From Certhia americana (taxonomy: Eukaryota; Chordata; Aves; Passeriformes; Certhiidae), in contig JAGMWU010000056.1 of the NCBI GenBank assembly GCA_018697195.1, positions 276,385-340,384 of the forward strand: 64,000 nt of DNA. Reading direction: 5' to 3'. Below, in pieces: positions 28,911-39,361 of the stretch; the first letter of the stretch is position 1, and each line of letters opens with the position of its first letter. The notes below the pieces were generated by a model that made no database searches, was not told the DNA's origin, and saw only the letters and a list, made by a program, of their open reading frames with translations. Both the position numbers and the translations under genes were made by a program.

Positions 28911-29448
28911 GTACTTGCTTGTTGTTGGAAGATAATGACCTGTCTGGTAACTGGCTGACTTCTAATTCAGTTATGCCACAATAAAAACTGGCCTTAGTGA
29001 ATGTAGAATGATTCTGAGTCTGACAGTGATGTCATACTGCAGCTTACTGAAGATTGCAGTGTAGCCAATAGTTTGCCTAATGCTTAGAAAGCGTGTTTGG
29101 CTAACCCAGTGTCATGAGCCCTTATAGTCACTGTCAGAAGTTAAGCCTTTTGAATCACAATAGGAGCAGCATGTTCTGTAGCCAGTATGTTTTTTCACAT
29201 TGTTGGTACAAGCAACTGCTTTGTTTCAGTTGTTATAGTTTGGAAATAGCATACCGTAATTTAAAGTTGCATTTACACGCCTTCTGTAATTAGCAGAGAA
29301 ACTTGAGTTATGCGATCAATGACACCTGATGCTAGTAGCCTGAAAAAAGTGTCCAGATGAGCTTTGTGGTTTCAAGGGTGATGATGGGGAAACTTTGATC
29401 ATGTTTGTAATGAGCAGCTAAATGCCGTGTTCCATGTTGCATTCCTAG

Positions 29449-29562
29449 GAAATTGATGAATACATTACTCAGGCTTGTGACAAGAGCTATGAAACCATGA
29501 TGCGAGTTGGCAAGAGAGGGTTAAACCTTGCTGCCAATGCAGCAGTTACTGCAGCTGCAAAG
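29449..29562 (+). CDS. REEP2: REEP2 coding exon 5
   Basis: Acceptor CATTCCTAG, donor GTAATG. Encodes [20 protein letters not shown] then [18 protein letters not shown], an amphipathic helical region. Phase 0 at both ends, which makes the alternative downstream exon at 29694 splice-compatible. Confidence 0.96.
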
Positions 29563-29924
29563 GTAATGCAATGCCTTCTGTAACATTCCGGAATTCTTCA
29601 GCAGTTTATTTTTGTTACCAGCAGTTAGGTGTTGCGGGTCTGTTAGGGATACTAGTACTTGTTTAGCACCAACCTACTTTTTCTTCCTTCCAGTTTGCCC
29701 TGCAGTTAATCCCATTCTTTGACTACAAAAAGTAGAGGGGGAGTGGAATGGATTTTATGTTAACCTCTTAGTTGTTGTTTTTGGGAGCATATATTTTCCC
29801 TTCTCTGTTTTTTTCAGAGTACCCTAGAGGGGAATAGGGCACCTTTGCTCCTCTTCTGAATGAATGATCCTATGTGAGATGATCTTGGTGAGGTGCCTTT
29901 CACCCTAATTTTATGTCCTCTTAG

Positions 29925-30072
29925 GGCCAGGGAGTTTTGTCTGAGAAGCTTCGAAGTTTCAGCATGCAGGATCTCACTCTGATCCGAGATGAAGATACTG
30001 TGCATATGAGAAGCTGTGATCCACAGCTGCACCACTCTGGTGCGAGTCTTCTGGAAACTATTGATGACTCAG
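29925..30072 (+). CDS. REEP2: REEP2 coding exon 6
   Basis: Encodes GQGVLSEKLRSFSMQDLTLI, then RDEDTVHMRSCDPQLHHSGA and SLLETIDDS. The start after TTAG at 29925 keeps the residues GQ found in REEP1. A second AG six bases downstream (29929-29930) would delete GQ without changing frame. Donor GTACAG at 30073, phase 1. Confidence 0.92.
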
Positions 30073-30362
30073 GTACAGAGCACCTGTCTCACCCATTGTA
30101 TGAGACCTTGGATGGTGAGCCAGGAGGGCTTCCCTGAGCCTCTGAGGTCTCAGAAAGGAGTACAAGATTGTAAATTACCTGGGAGAAGTTGCATTGTTTT
30201 CCCTAGAGCCATCTCACTTAATATACATCCCTGTACTTATGCCATTATCATTATTCAGGATTGTTCATATCTCTCTGTCATGCATTCCTTGAGGATAGGC
30301 CATTTTAAGCCTCATGAGATTCTTTAAAAGTATTTGCTAAAACTTGCGTTCTTATTCCTTAG

Positions 30363-30520
30363 CTTCCTGTTACTCCTCAGGAGAGGAGAGCAGTGTAGCA
30401 CATCGGTCTAATGGAACCCCGTCAGATACTAGAACAGACCCATCAGATGAAGATGCAGGAGACAAACTTCCTAAACGTACCCAGAGCCTCAAAACTCCTA
30501 AAAAGGTGATGAAAGCTGAA
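30363..30520 (+). CDS. REEP2: REEP2 coding exon 7
   Basis: Acceptor TATTCCTTAG, donor GTGAGT. Encodes the divergent Ser/Thr/Asp-rich tail (SCYSSGEESSVAHRSNGTPS; DTRTDPSDEDAGDKLPKRTQ; SLKTPKKVMKAE). It matches the mammalian pattern GDK-PKR but little else, as expected for this disordered region. Confidence 0.93.
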
Positions 30521-31531
30521 GTGAGTTGGTGTATAGATAATTTCCAGCACTGACATTGATTAGTGAGCTTGGTTGGAAGGCTCTAGCTTTATAGTCTCAG
30601 CATTTAGAAGCTGTATATATAAATTTTGTTGGACTGTCCTTGCTAGTTGAGTCCTACATCAGAGGACTTGTTGTCTACTTGCTATACTTGTCTCTAGCTT
30701 TTGCATTTTTATCATGCCTGTAAGCCTCTGTCATAGGCCAGAACCCAGCTTTTCTTTCGTTTGGATTTTGTGTTGAAGGGTGGAGCATTAGATATTTTTA
30801 ACGTGTTTTGTTGACAATATCCTCTCTTGTCTGCTATAGTCTGAATATATAATGGTGACATTTATCCCTGTGACAGCCACTTTCTCTTCATGTAAATGTA
30901 GCAGTTGTGTAGCTGTAAATGTAGCATTAGTACCCTCTTAGGCATCCCTTGACTTTTGCACATTATGGGGGATTACACCACTCCCCACCTACTCCATTCC
31001 TGGAGTTTTTTCTTGAAGTTTGAGTAACTAGTGATTGTTCAGTTGTCTTCTTATGTTCACGTGATGATCCAAGGTATTTACAGCCATTCAGATGGGACAT
31101 GAGATGCCTGATTTCTCATTATTAAAATAAGCCATACATGGAAGTAAATGCAGTGGTGTCCAAAAATCATTTCAGCTTAGCAGTCTTTTTTTCCGGTGTG
31201 TTTTGTAGAAAATGCTTTTTGAGGTGTGGCTTTTCCAGGTCTTGATACTTACTTGAGTATTTCTTATGGTTTGATGTGTGCATGATAAAAATGCTTCTCC
31301 CTTTATGACGTTTGGATCCTATTTGCTTGATTCAACTGAGGCTTCTAATGTTATTTTTATCTAAGATAATGAATGCTCTATAACTGACTCACATTGTCGA
31401 GCTATTCAGGCTAAATATTAAATAGTTTGAAGGAAAGTAATTGCTTAGAGCATGCTTTTAAGTTGTACTGTTAACCTGATTTTACAGTGTATGGGAAACC
31501 TTTGCATGTGCTTAAGTGCTCCTTGTAATTG

Positions 31532-31690
31532 AATCACAGAAGAATTCAGAGATCCCCTCCAACCTCAATTAATCTGGTTCAAACTCACTGCTTGTGTAGA
31601 GCCAGTTCCAGGTTCAAGGTGGCTTTTGCTGTTCTCCAAGGATGGACATTTGTGTCCAAAGATGCATTTTAACTCAGATCTTTCTGTGGC
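31532..31690 (-). repeat. CR1 LINE 3' end, minus orientation
   Basis: Reads TGAATCACAGAAGAATTC, then GATCCCCTCCAACCTC, CTGGTTCAAACTCACTG and AGTTCCAGGTTCAAGGTGG. This is the reverse complement of a CR1 3' end in diverged form. It lies in the last REEP2 intron. Confidence 0.7.
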
Positions 31691-32446
31691 TTATTTCTGA
31701 GTTGACCCCTCTTCTTTCTTGTCTACTGTATTAGACAGTAGCAGGGAAACAAGAGGCTCAAAATTTGAGTCAAAGCTTCCTAGTGAGGACTTTGCAAAGT
31801 GAAATTGTGAAAAGGCAGAAAGAACTCTTCTGCGCCGTTTATTGTGAATACAGAAATACTGTTAAAGCCTTTTGCAGGCATATTGGGTTTTATGCTCAGA
31901 TTGTTGGATCTTTGGGTCAGATGTAGGACTTGTAGGAGGTCTTTGACTGAGATCTCTGAGATTGCCAGCCAGGGGCTGAATGCATCATAGATGAATGAAT
32001 GTGCCCTTCTTGCCAATGTCTAGAATGAAAGACATAGAAGTAGAGTGTGCAAATTAGTTCAGGATGTTTCTACAGCTTTCAGAGAACTGCACTGGTGATG
32101 GAAGTTAAGAAGCAGAAAAGTTAGAGCAGTGTAATGTTATGTGAATGTTACCAGTTAGAAATAGTGAGTTTAACCTTTTGTTTGGACAGCTGGCTTTGAT
32201 TTTACTACTGTACATATGCTGTCTTATAATGTCTTCTCCCGGTTGCTATTTGATGGATATGTTGAGTGATTTGTTTAATGAAAAGAAAGGAATGGTTAAA
32301 TAGCCTTTTGAGACAACAGATTACATTAATAGGGTCATGTTGTAGTTGTGTTGTCCTATTTTCACTCTGCATTCTTGCATCTTTCTGTTAGACATTTAGA
32401 TGTTAAAATAAACTAGCCTAAGATGCCTCTTTTTCTTTCTCCTCAG

Positions 32447-32521
32447 CTTCCAGTGAGAAGTGTAAAAGCCCGCCCTAAGAAGAAAGCTGCTGGCTCTCTT
32501 GCTTCTGGCGAGTCATCCTAA
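32447..32521 (+). CDS. REEP2: REEP2 last coding exon
   Basis: Acceptor TTTCTCCTCAG. Encodes LPVRSVKARPKKKAAGSLAS then GESS and stop TAA at 32519-32521. The basic RPKKK motif is shared with mammalian REEP2 and is a plausible microtubule contact. Confidence 0.94.
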   Translation, partial: LPVRSVKARPKKKAAGSLASGESS

Positions 32522-33195
32522 GGCGACCTCCCCCCCAGCACCTGTCTTTGTCCTGGGATTTGCCTTTTGCTTTTATGGGGAAACTCTCCAAAGGAAGGGA
32601 GCTGAGATTCTTGTATATAACAGATACTGCTTTACTGGAGCTCATTCCAAGGCAAGGGGGAGGCTGGGATTCAGAAAGCAGAGTAGAGGATACAACTCCT
32701 CAGGAATTTTCTCCTTTTCATCTCTCTGTCGGAGGGAATGCTGATATGTGTGTACATAGCCAGTTGCTTTGGAATTCCCATTGTATAACTCTAGTTACAA
32801 TCTTTGCTGGAAAAACTGACTAGGGTTAGAGACATCCATTGCACAGAAGCTGTGAAAAATAATAGACACTGGAGTTCCATAGGGTGGTTGGCTCTCTAAA
32901 ATGTCTTATCTTGCTCTGGGTATTCTCCTGCAGCTGTGTGTTGTTAAGAAGTGCCCACCATGAGCCGTGTTCTTTAAGAATGGACTGTTCCTGATATGTC
33001 CATCGCCTTTGAGAAAGTGACTGAAGTGATCTATACTGGGTGGTTTTGAACATAAAGGACTGGCTCATGGGAGGTATATGCCAGATTCCCATTACTTGTA
33101 CTGGAAGATAAAGAGATTGGTATTTATTTTATTTTTTCTGGAAGGTGAAGGGAGATAATTGGGAAAACTAATAAAGGAAATGTGATATTACATGC
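32522..33195 (+). other. REEP2: REEP2 3' UTR
   Basis: Non-coding sequence after the stop up to an AATAAA at 33170-33175. The cleavage point about 20 bases further on is inferred; a longer UTR cannot be excluded. Confidence 0.6.
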
Positions 33196-36100
33196 ACATT
33201 ACATGATGGAGTAGGTAAGAGTGTTGAGAAGGAAAGTTTGGCATTTCTAAGATTTTGGCTCTTTTTGAAACTGCTTGAATTTTATTTCAGGTTCTAATGC
33301 TCACTTTGACTCCTATGAGAGCATCAGAATGAGGTGAGTCCCATTCAGTAGGTCCCATGCGTTTTTGTGGCAAGCATACTCGCTTTGCCATTTAGTGGTT
33401 GAACTCATGTCATTGTTTTGCTTGTTACTTCAGACAAATTCTTTTATTCTAGCAGATGTCTGGGGAAAATCTGTCTCACAATAGTCTGCGGACATATTTG
33501 AGAATTTCAGAAGCCCTCACCTCTCAGCTTTAGGAGGGTCAATCCTCAGGACCTGAGAACAGAAACAGTTGATTTATTAATAGTTAAATTCCACTAACTT
33601 CAGGATTTCATTTATGGGGGATAAAAAGTAGGGACTAGGGCACAACACTGTGATTAATCAGTCCTCTTGCTTTATCCTGGTGCAAGCCTTGCACAGATTT
33701 TCTGTCTGACATGTGCCGTGTTTATCAGCATCCTGAGACTTGAGCAATACTAAACACTTGGGACAGAAAACTGCAAGGAGTGTATAATATGTATTCTGGG
33801 AGTGAAATTGCAGAGCTGCAGAGAAAATTTGCATCATGCCAAGCCATACTAATCTCTTGAACGTTGTTAAGGGGAGATCCCCTGTACACATGCCAGTTGA
33901 GTCAATGAAATTTATGAGATTTATGAGTAGGGTTCTTGTTATCAAGATCTATAATGAAAGTGCACCATTATAGACATGGGTGTCTGAATGAATACTTGAT
34001 GCTCTTAATTTTCACTGAAATTAGTTATCAAAGGGTCCTGGCTCCTACACGTGGGTGTTTGTGTCCCATACTTTTGCTGTCATGTTTCTGAAGTTACAGT
34101 GAGTTCTTCACAGAGCCCAGTATTTTGCTGTTGACAAGGTAGAGAAGCACTTCTACCACTAATGCTCCACAAGTATTCCTGTCCTAGAGAATAGCCTTTG
34201 AAAAGTTTATGAAGTTGAAGATTAGGACTGAAGTTTTTTCTTGTTTCCCATTGTCTTGGTAGCAAATTGTTTGCTGTTAAATTGACCAGTTATTTCAGGA
34301 AGCCAGTTAAGTTGGGTTTACTATTTTTTGTAGCTTTTAAAAATTTAAACTTTACAGTCCATGTTAGAAACCTGTATCGGGTCAGAAATACTGGTCCTAA
34401 ATTACCCACAAGGCCTTATCCAGAAGCCAGTAGAAAATCCTTGATTTGGTTCTGAGTTTCACAAAAAACCCACAATTATTTTGATCTTCTTTAGTTTATT
34501 TGCAAACTTCATATTCATGTCTTACTAGCACATGCAAATGCATGTTCTGAAGCAGGAATACTTTCTGTTTCCAAAAGAAATTCCTCTCTCCAGACAACAG
34601 GTAAAAATCTTTCATGGTTATGTGGAAGATCCAGCTATGAGGAGTTGCTGTCCTAGATTTTTCTGTACCGAGCAAGAGATAGCCATTGTTCTCTGTATAC
34701 CAAGTATGTCTATAAACATATTTCTTGACTTTTTTTTAAATTAAAATTTTGCATGGGAAATTATTTAGGTAAATCATTGTGAGGTACTTGATTTGGAAAT
34801 CAAGACCTCCCTTTGTGCTGGTCTTCCTGCCCTTTCCTTGTGCGTGCACTGTGATGGTCTACGATTACTAGGTTTCCACAGAGTGACTTTCCAGAATCTT
34901 CTCTAGAATCTATTTATTTGTAGTGGCTTTTCTGCTTTGAAGCACAGGAAGAATTTCTGAAGATTCAGTTCTGGTATTTGGATTTATCTTTGTCTTCCTG
35001 AACTGGTCCTGTGCTACGTAGCTTTGACCTAGCATTGATGCTTGATGTCATTAGCTTGTGGGTAAATTTGGGTCAGTTTTAATCTGAATTTTGTTTATAC
35101 CAGGGAACTGGCTTTTGGTTGCAGGAGTGAGTCTACAGTAGAGTCAGGGACTATCTAGTGTGCGATACAAAGCTGATGATGTCAAGCAGCGGAACTTACC
35201 CAGAGCAAGAGCAATGTTTTAGCACGGATACTGTTTTTTCCTTCTAGTACAAATGTGACTGCTAGATTGTGCTTTGCTTGATTAAAGCCACTGCAGATCT
35301 ACCACCACCCACGTGACCTCTTAGTGAGTTTCTAGATATAGTTCTACATTGGATGGCACTGTCTTGTGTAGAAATTCTCTTGTTAACGGGAACGCTGAAT
35401 GTGCTGTTTTGATAAAATGCTTTTATCAGCTGCTGTTCGGTGTTTTCAGCAGGAAATGCTGGAATGTAGTTTCTCTTCAGTATCATCTGTGGGCTTCATT
35501 ATGCAATTAAGCAAATGGTTAAATCTTCACCCAGCAGTAGAACCTGTTGTGTTCGGTAAATATTTAGAGCCTTTTCCTAATATGCCTGGCCTCAGAGAGA
35601 AGTGCAGTAAGAGAAAACAATACTTGAAGGTGGGGACTGAGGAGGGTGGTATGTGTGTGTCAAATGTCGTGTGCCTAAAAGTTATCCTAAAATACCTGTA
35701 CCATGAGATACAAAGTTGAAGCCATGACTGCCTTTTGAAAAGAAATGCTTTACTTTCAAGCTTTGTAGTAGTATTGAGTCAGTGTTCTGCTGTTGGAAAA
35801 GAAAACAGTGAATGTGGTTTCCTGTCTGAGAAACTTAATGATTTGTTGCATAAAAGGGAAAAATGTTTTCTTGTTTGGCAGTAATCCTCCATGGCGGGTA
35901 AGAAATATGAAAATATAGGGGATACAGCTGTCAGTTTTTAAACCTTTACACTTTCCCTAAACATCTTTATTACTTACTTTTTAACAGTTGAGTTTGTGTT
36001 TCTCCAGCTTTATGTTTCTGGGACTGATTTCTTTTAGACTAGAATAATTTCCTTGGTAGGTAGAGCATATATATAGAGAGGAGTGCTGGTGTTCTTAAAA

Positions 36101-36747
36101 TTGAAAAGCTTGCTCAGGGGAAGTTTCACCTTCCCTCATTTTTGTGAACTGATTTCCATTCATTGTGCTTTTGCAGTGATGAGCTTTCTTTTATTCATCC
36201 CTCTTGGAAGTACAACTCCTTCACAATATATTTCTTTGGAAAGCAAGATATCTAGAGAACCATCACATTCCAGAAATGGTTATTTGTTCTGTGCCATCTT
36301 AATCAGCAGGAAGTTTAGTGCCTTAGGAGAAAAGTAAGATATCTATGGACAACTCTGCTGGTTCTCTGATCTACACATAGCATTGTATTAAGGAGGCTCA
36401 CAAGTTAACTGTGAAGCGTCAGCTCACGAATTGAGCTGATTTTTCCTTTCTGTCTTCCAAAGTTGCATATGATGCTGGAAAGTGTGGATTGTTCCCTAAG
36501 AGCGAAATCTAGGGAAAAATGTTGTATTCTGATGGGGACACTGTATTGTCACATTACTGCCTGCTGGGGAGATGCTGAATGACATCTCTATGTAACTGGT
36601 CTGTACTATAGCTTTTCTTGCTTTAGCCACTAGGAATTTATAAAGTGCTGTCTGGCTGAAGCATCTTGTGGTGCTGCTTTGTGAGTTGTCTTGCAAAGTC
36701 AGATATGTAAAAAACCAGGAAAGTATTCTAAAGTTACATGAGCTTGT

Positions 36748-36835
36748 AGAACCATTGAGGTGTCAGAGTTAGAAGGGGGCTCTGGGAGTCATCTGGTTCA
36801 ACCTCGCAACTCAGTCAGGGCCCCCCACTGCCAGT
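36748..36835 (-). repeat. CR1 LINE 3' end, minus orientation
   Basis: Carries the reverse-complement CR1 tail wording AGAACCATTGAGGTG, GTTAGAAGGGGGCTCTGGG and CATCTGGTTCAACCTC. About 90 bases remain, diverged. Confidence 0.7.
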
Positions 36836-39010
36836 TTCCATGTGTTATTTCTGGTCTGGAATCTACTGAGTTTAATGTTTGAGCTGATAATATGTGCAGA
36901 AGTACATATGCTGTATGGGAATGTGCTTTAGTGTTTAGCGAGGAGAAATGTTTCCTCATCACTTTTCATCTGGTGGAATTTGGCTCTGTTGCAAGACACT
37001 GTAAACATAACTCATTCTTATGTTCCTTATAGGTATTGTTTAAAAAAGCCTAGATACCTCAAAAAAGATCTTAAGAGGTATGCAGAGTAAGTTGTGAAAA
37101 CAGTTGGTTTTAACGGTAAATGGAGATAACTGCAAAGCAGCTAAGAACCTGTCTTGTAAGATAGATAGAATTAGAGTAGAAAATGAGCTATTTATAGTAC
37201 AGAGTTGTCCAGTAAGTACTCCTAACTTTCTGAGCCTCAAGCTTACATTGTGCATTCTACAGATGAGAGCTTGATTCATTTTTGAGCCTGATTTCACTCT
37301 TGGAGTCAGTCTCTGTCTATCTCCCTCTCCCCCTTCCCCCTTTCCTTCCCCCACCACCCCCTTCTAAAGTGGTCTTGAGCTAAATACATTGAAATTCTTC
37401 AAACTTTGATCCCTTCAGAACAATAAAGTTTGACATTTACCTCAGCAGGCAACTGATCTGCAGGGAGGACCAGATCAATATCAAGTATCTCTCATCATTT
37501 TGTCGATGTGGGAAATTCTATCCCCCTGCCAAAGCCTGCATTTTTGGGTGAATCAAATGCTGGACTTGGCTATGCTCATATAAAGTCATCTATAGAATCC
37601 CAAAATTCAGTGTCAGAATTTCCAGCACTCTATTTCTGATTATAACAAGAATTAAAATAATATGAAGTGAAAAGAAACAGTAGCAAATTGATATTTTGGG
37701 ATTTTTTTCCAGCTTTGCAGATCATTGCTAATTATATGCCTAAAATCTTTGCCTAAAGCCCCTTGCCCCTTACTTTCATGCTCTCTTTCTGAGCTCCTAT
37801 TCTTCTGTGAATTGATTATGTTTCTTTATGTTTACTCTTATTAAGCAAGGTCTGGCTTCCATTTTACTCACTGTGGAGACTTGAAATATACTGTATTAGA
37901 GCTGTAATTTAGTCTTTTTTCATTATTTAAACCTATGACTTAGATTAATACATGTAACTTGTACAACGAGGCCTAAGGCCGGATTCCCAGGTGGAGTGTG
38001 AGCATCTATTGCAAATAGCATGGTTTGATGTATTTCCCTTTTCTTACAGTAGAGTCTGGCTGAAATGGGCTTACTGCAGACCCTTTGGACAAGAGCATTC
38101 TGTCAGCACTTAACCAGATAATGTTAGAAGTAACATTTATGGCAGTACTGCAAAAATAAGTTAACACTAAAGGAGCAAAAGCTCAAGTTTTACGTAATAT
38201 ATAACGCTTTGTTACTATGTTTGAGACTATGTAAAGCACTAAAACATTTTTGGCAGCAGTGGAAATGCATTGCTATACTGACTTACAGACATAGGGAATT
38301 CAGTCATAGTCTTTGTAGCAGGTTTGGGAGGAAAGGCAGTCTGGATGGCAAGCATATAAAGTTTTACATACCAGGGAACTAAGTTTTTATCACAAATTTT
38401 TATCACAAGTAATGCTTTCCAAAAAGAAAGAAGTCAAAACATTCTGATGATTATAAAATGGAGAGGAATTTCCCTGATCGTCAAAGTATTGAATATAAAC
38501 CCTCTGTATTTGTGCTGCTGCCTTATTTGGGAAAATGCTGTGTTAATGGACTCCTCATTTCTGGCTCCTCTGTTAGATTATTTCTCAAATTAATCTCAAA
38601 TTAGAAATCCTTGGGTTTGCCTCATTGTTCTAGAGGACTGTCGAAGTCCCCACCAGTGTGAGCACAGTGCTGATCTAAAGGCAATATGGCACAAGGAGGG
38701 TTGTGAATTACTTTCTGTCCACCAGAGGGTATAAGCATAACATAAAATCACTGAACATGATAGAGCAGAGACATGTCTCACAGCAGTTAGTTCAGTTATG
38801 ACAGTTGAACGGCAATATTTCCTAGGTATGAGTGAAGGTCCTCCTTGGGGATGAGGGGGAAAACAAGCTAGAGCTCTAATGGAGAAATATGAAATAAAAC
38901 TGCTGTTAATCTCTGACTGAAAAGGCTATTCTGGGTGTTCTAATTGAGCTACTGTCCAGTGAGGCTTGCTGAGACAATAGCGTTACAGAATAACTGTCCT
39001 CCTCAAGATG

Positions 39011-39059
39011 TTTTTTTCTTTTTTTTTTTTTTTTCTTTGTTGTTGTTGTTGTTGTTGTT
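39011..39059. repeat. T tract followed by (GTT)n
   Basis: A mostly pure run of T (39011-39035) passes into seven GTT units. It is simple-sequence DNA with no other content. Confidence 0.9.
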
Positions 39060-39331
39060 TTTGTAGTACACAAATCATGTATTTTCTAGCTGTAGGAAGC
39101 AGCTCTGAAAATGGCAATGTTTGTGATTTCCCCCACCACTAGCCCCGCAGCCCACTCCCACCACCACCCCCCCAGATTTTGCACTTAACCAATTGCTGTG
39201 TGTTGCTCTACTTTATACTTTGAATTTTAGTAGTTCTTCCTGGTAAGGATGAGTATTTTCTTTCAGTTAGATCTATTATCTGTAAAAAGAGAAGCAGTTT
39301 TAATCTAAAAACACAGATAGATGTATCTAAT

Positions 39332-39361
39332 GTTACTATGGTAATTTGTGACCATGGCAAC
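39332..39361 (+). promoter_or_regulatory. Tandem RFX-type X-box pair
   Basis: GTTACTATGGTAAT at 39332-39345 and GTGACCATGGCAAC at 39348-39361 each match the 14-bp palindromic RFX consensus GTTRCCATGGYAAC with two mismatches at most. The starts are 16 bases apart. Two such sites by chance in AT-rich DNA are unlikely. They could form an RFX-bound enhancer for REEP2 or EGR1; that use is inference. Confidence 0.5.

Larger units (their letters stand above)
22850..33195 (+). other. REEP2: REEP2 gene (complete)
   Basis: Receptor expression-enhancing protein 2, a member of the TB2/DP1/HVA22 family that inserts hydrophobic hairpins in the ER membrane, shapes ER tubules and links them to microtubules; REEP2 is mainly neuronal. 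Exons 22850-22881, 23249-23321, 27291-27367, 28790-28910, 29449-29562, 29925-30072, 30363-30520 and 32447-32521 form one 798-nt frame (265 residues, close to the mammalian length). Hydrophobic segments fall at about residues 1-21, 36-60 and 61-79. The rest is a polar cytosolic tail with a conserved SEKLRSFSMQDLTLIRDED block and a basic C-terminus (ARPKKKAAG). The N-terminal 139 residues are nearly identical to human REEP2; the tail after RDED is much more divergent. REEP1 is excluded by details such as [15 protein letters not shown]. Confidence 0.96.
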
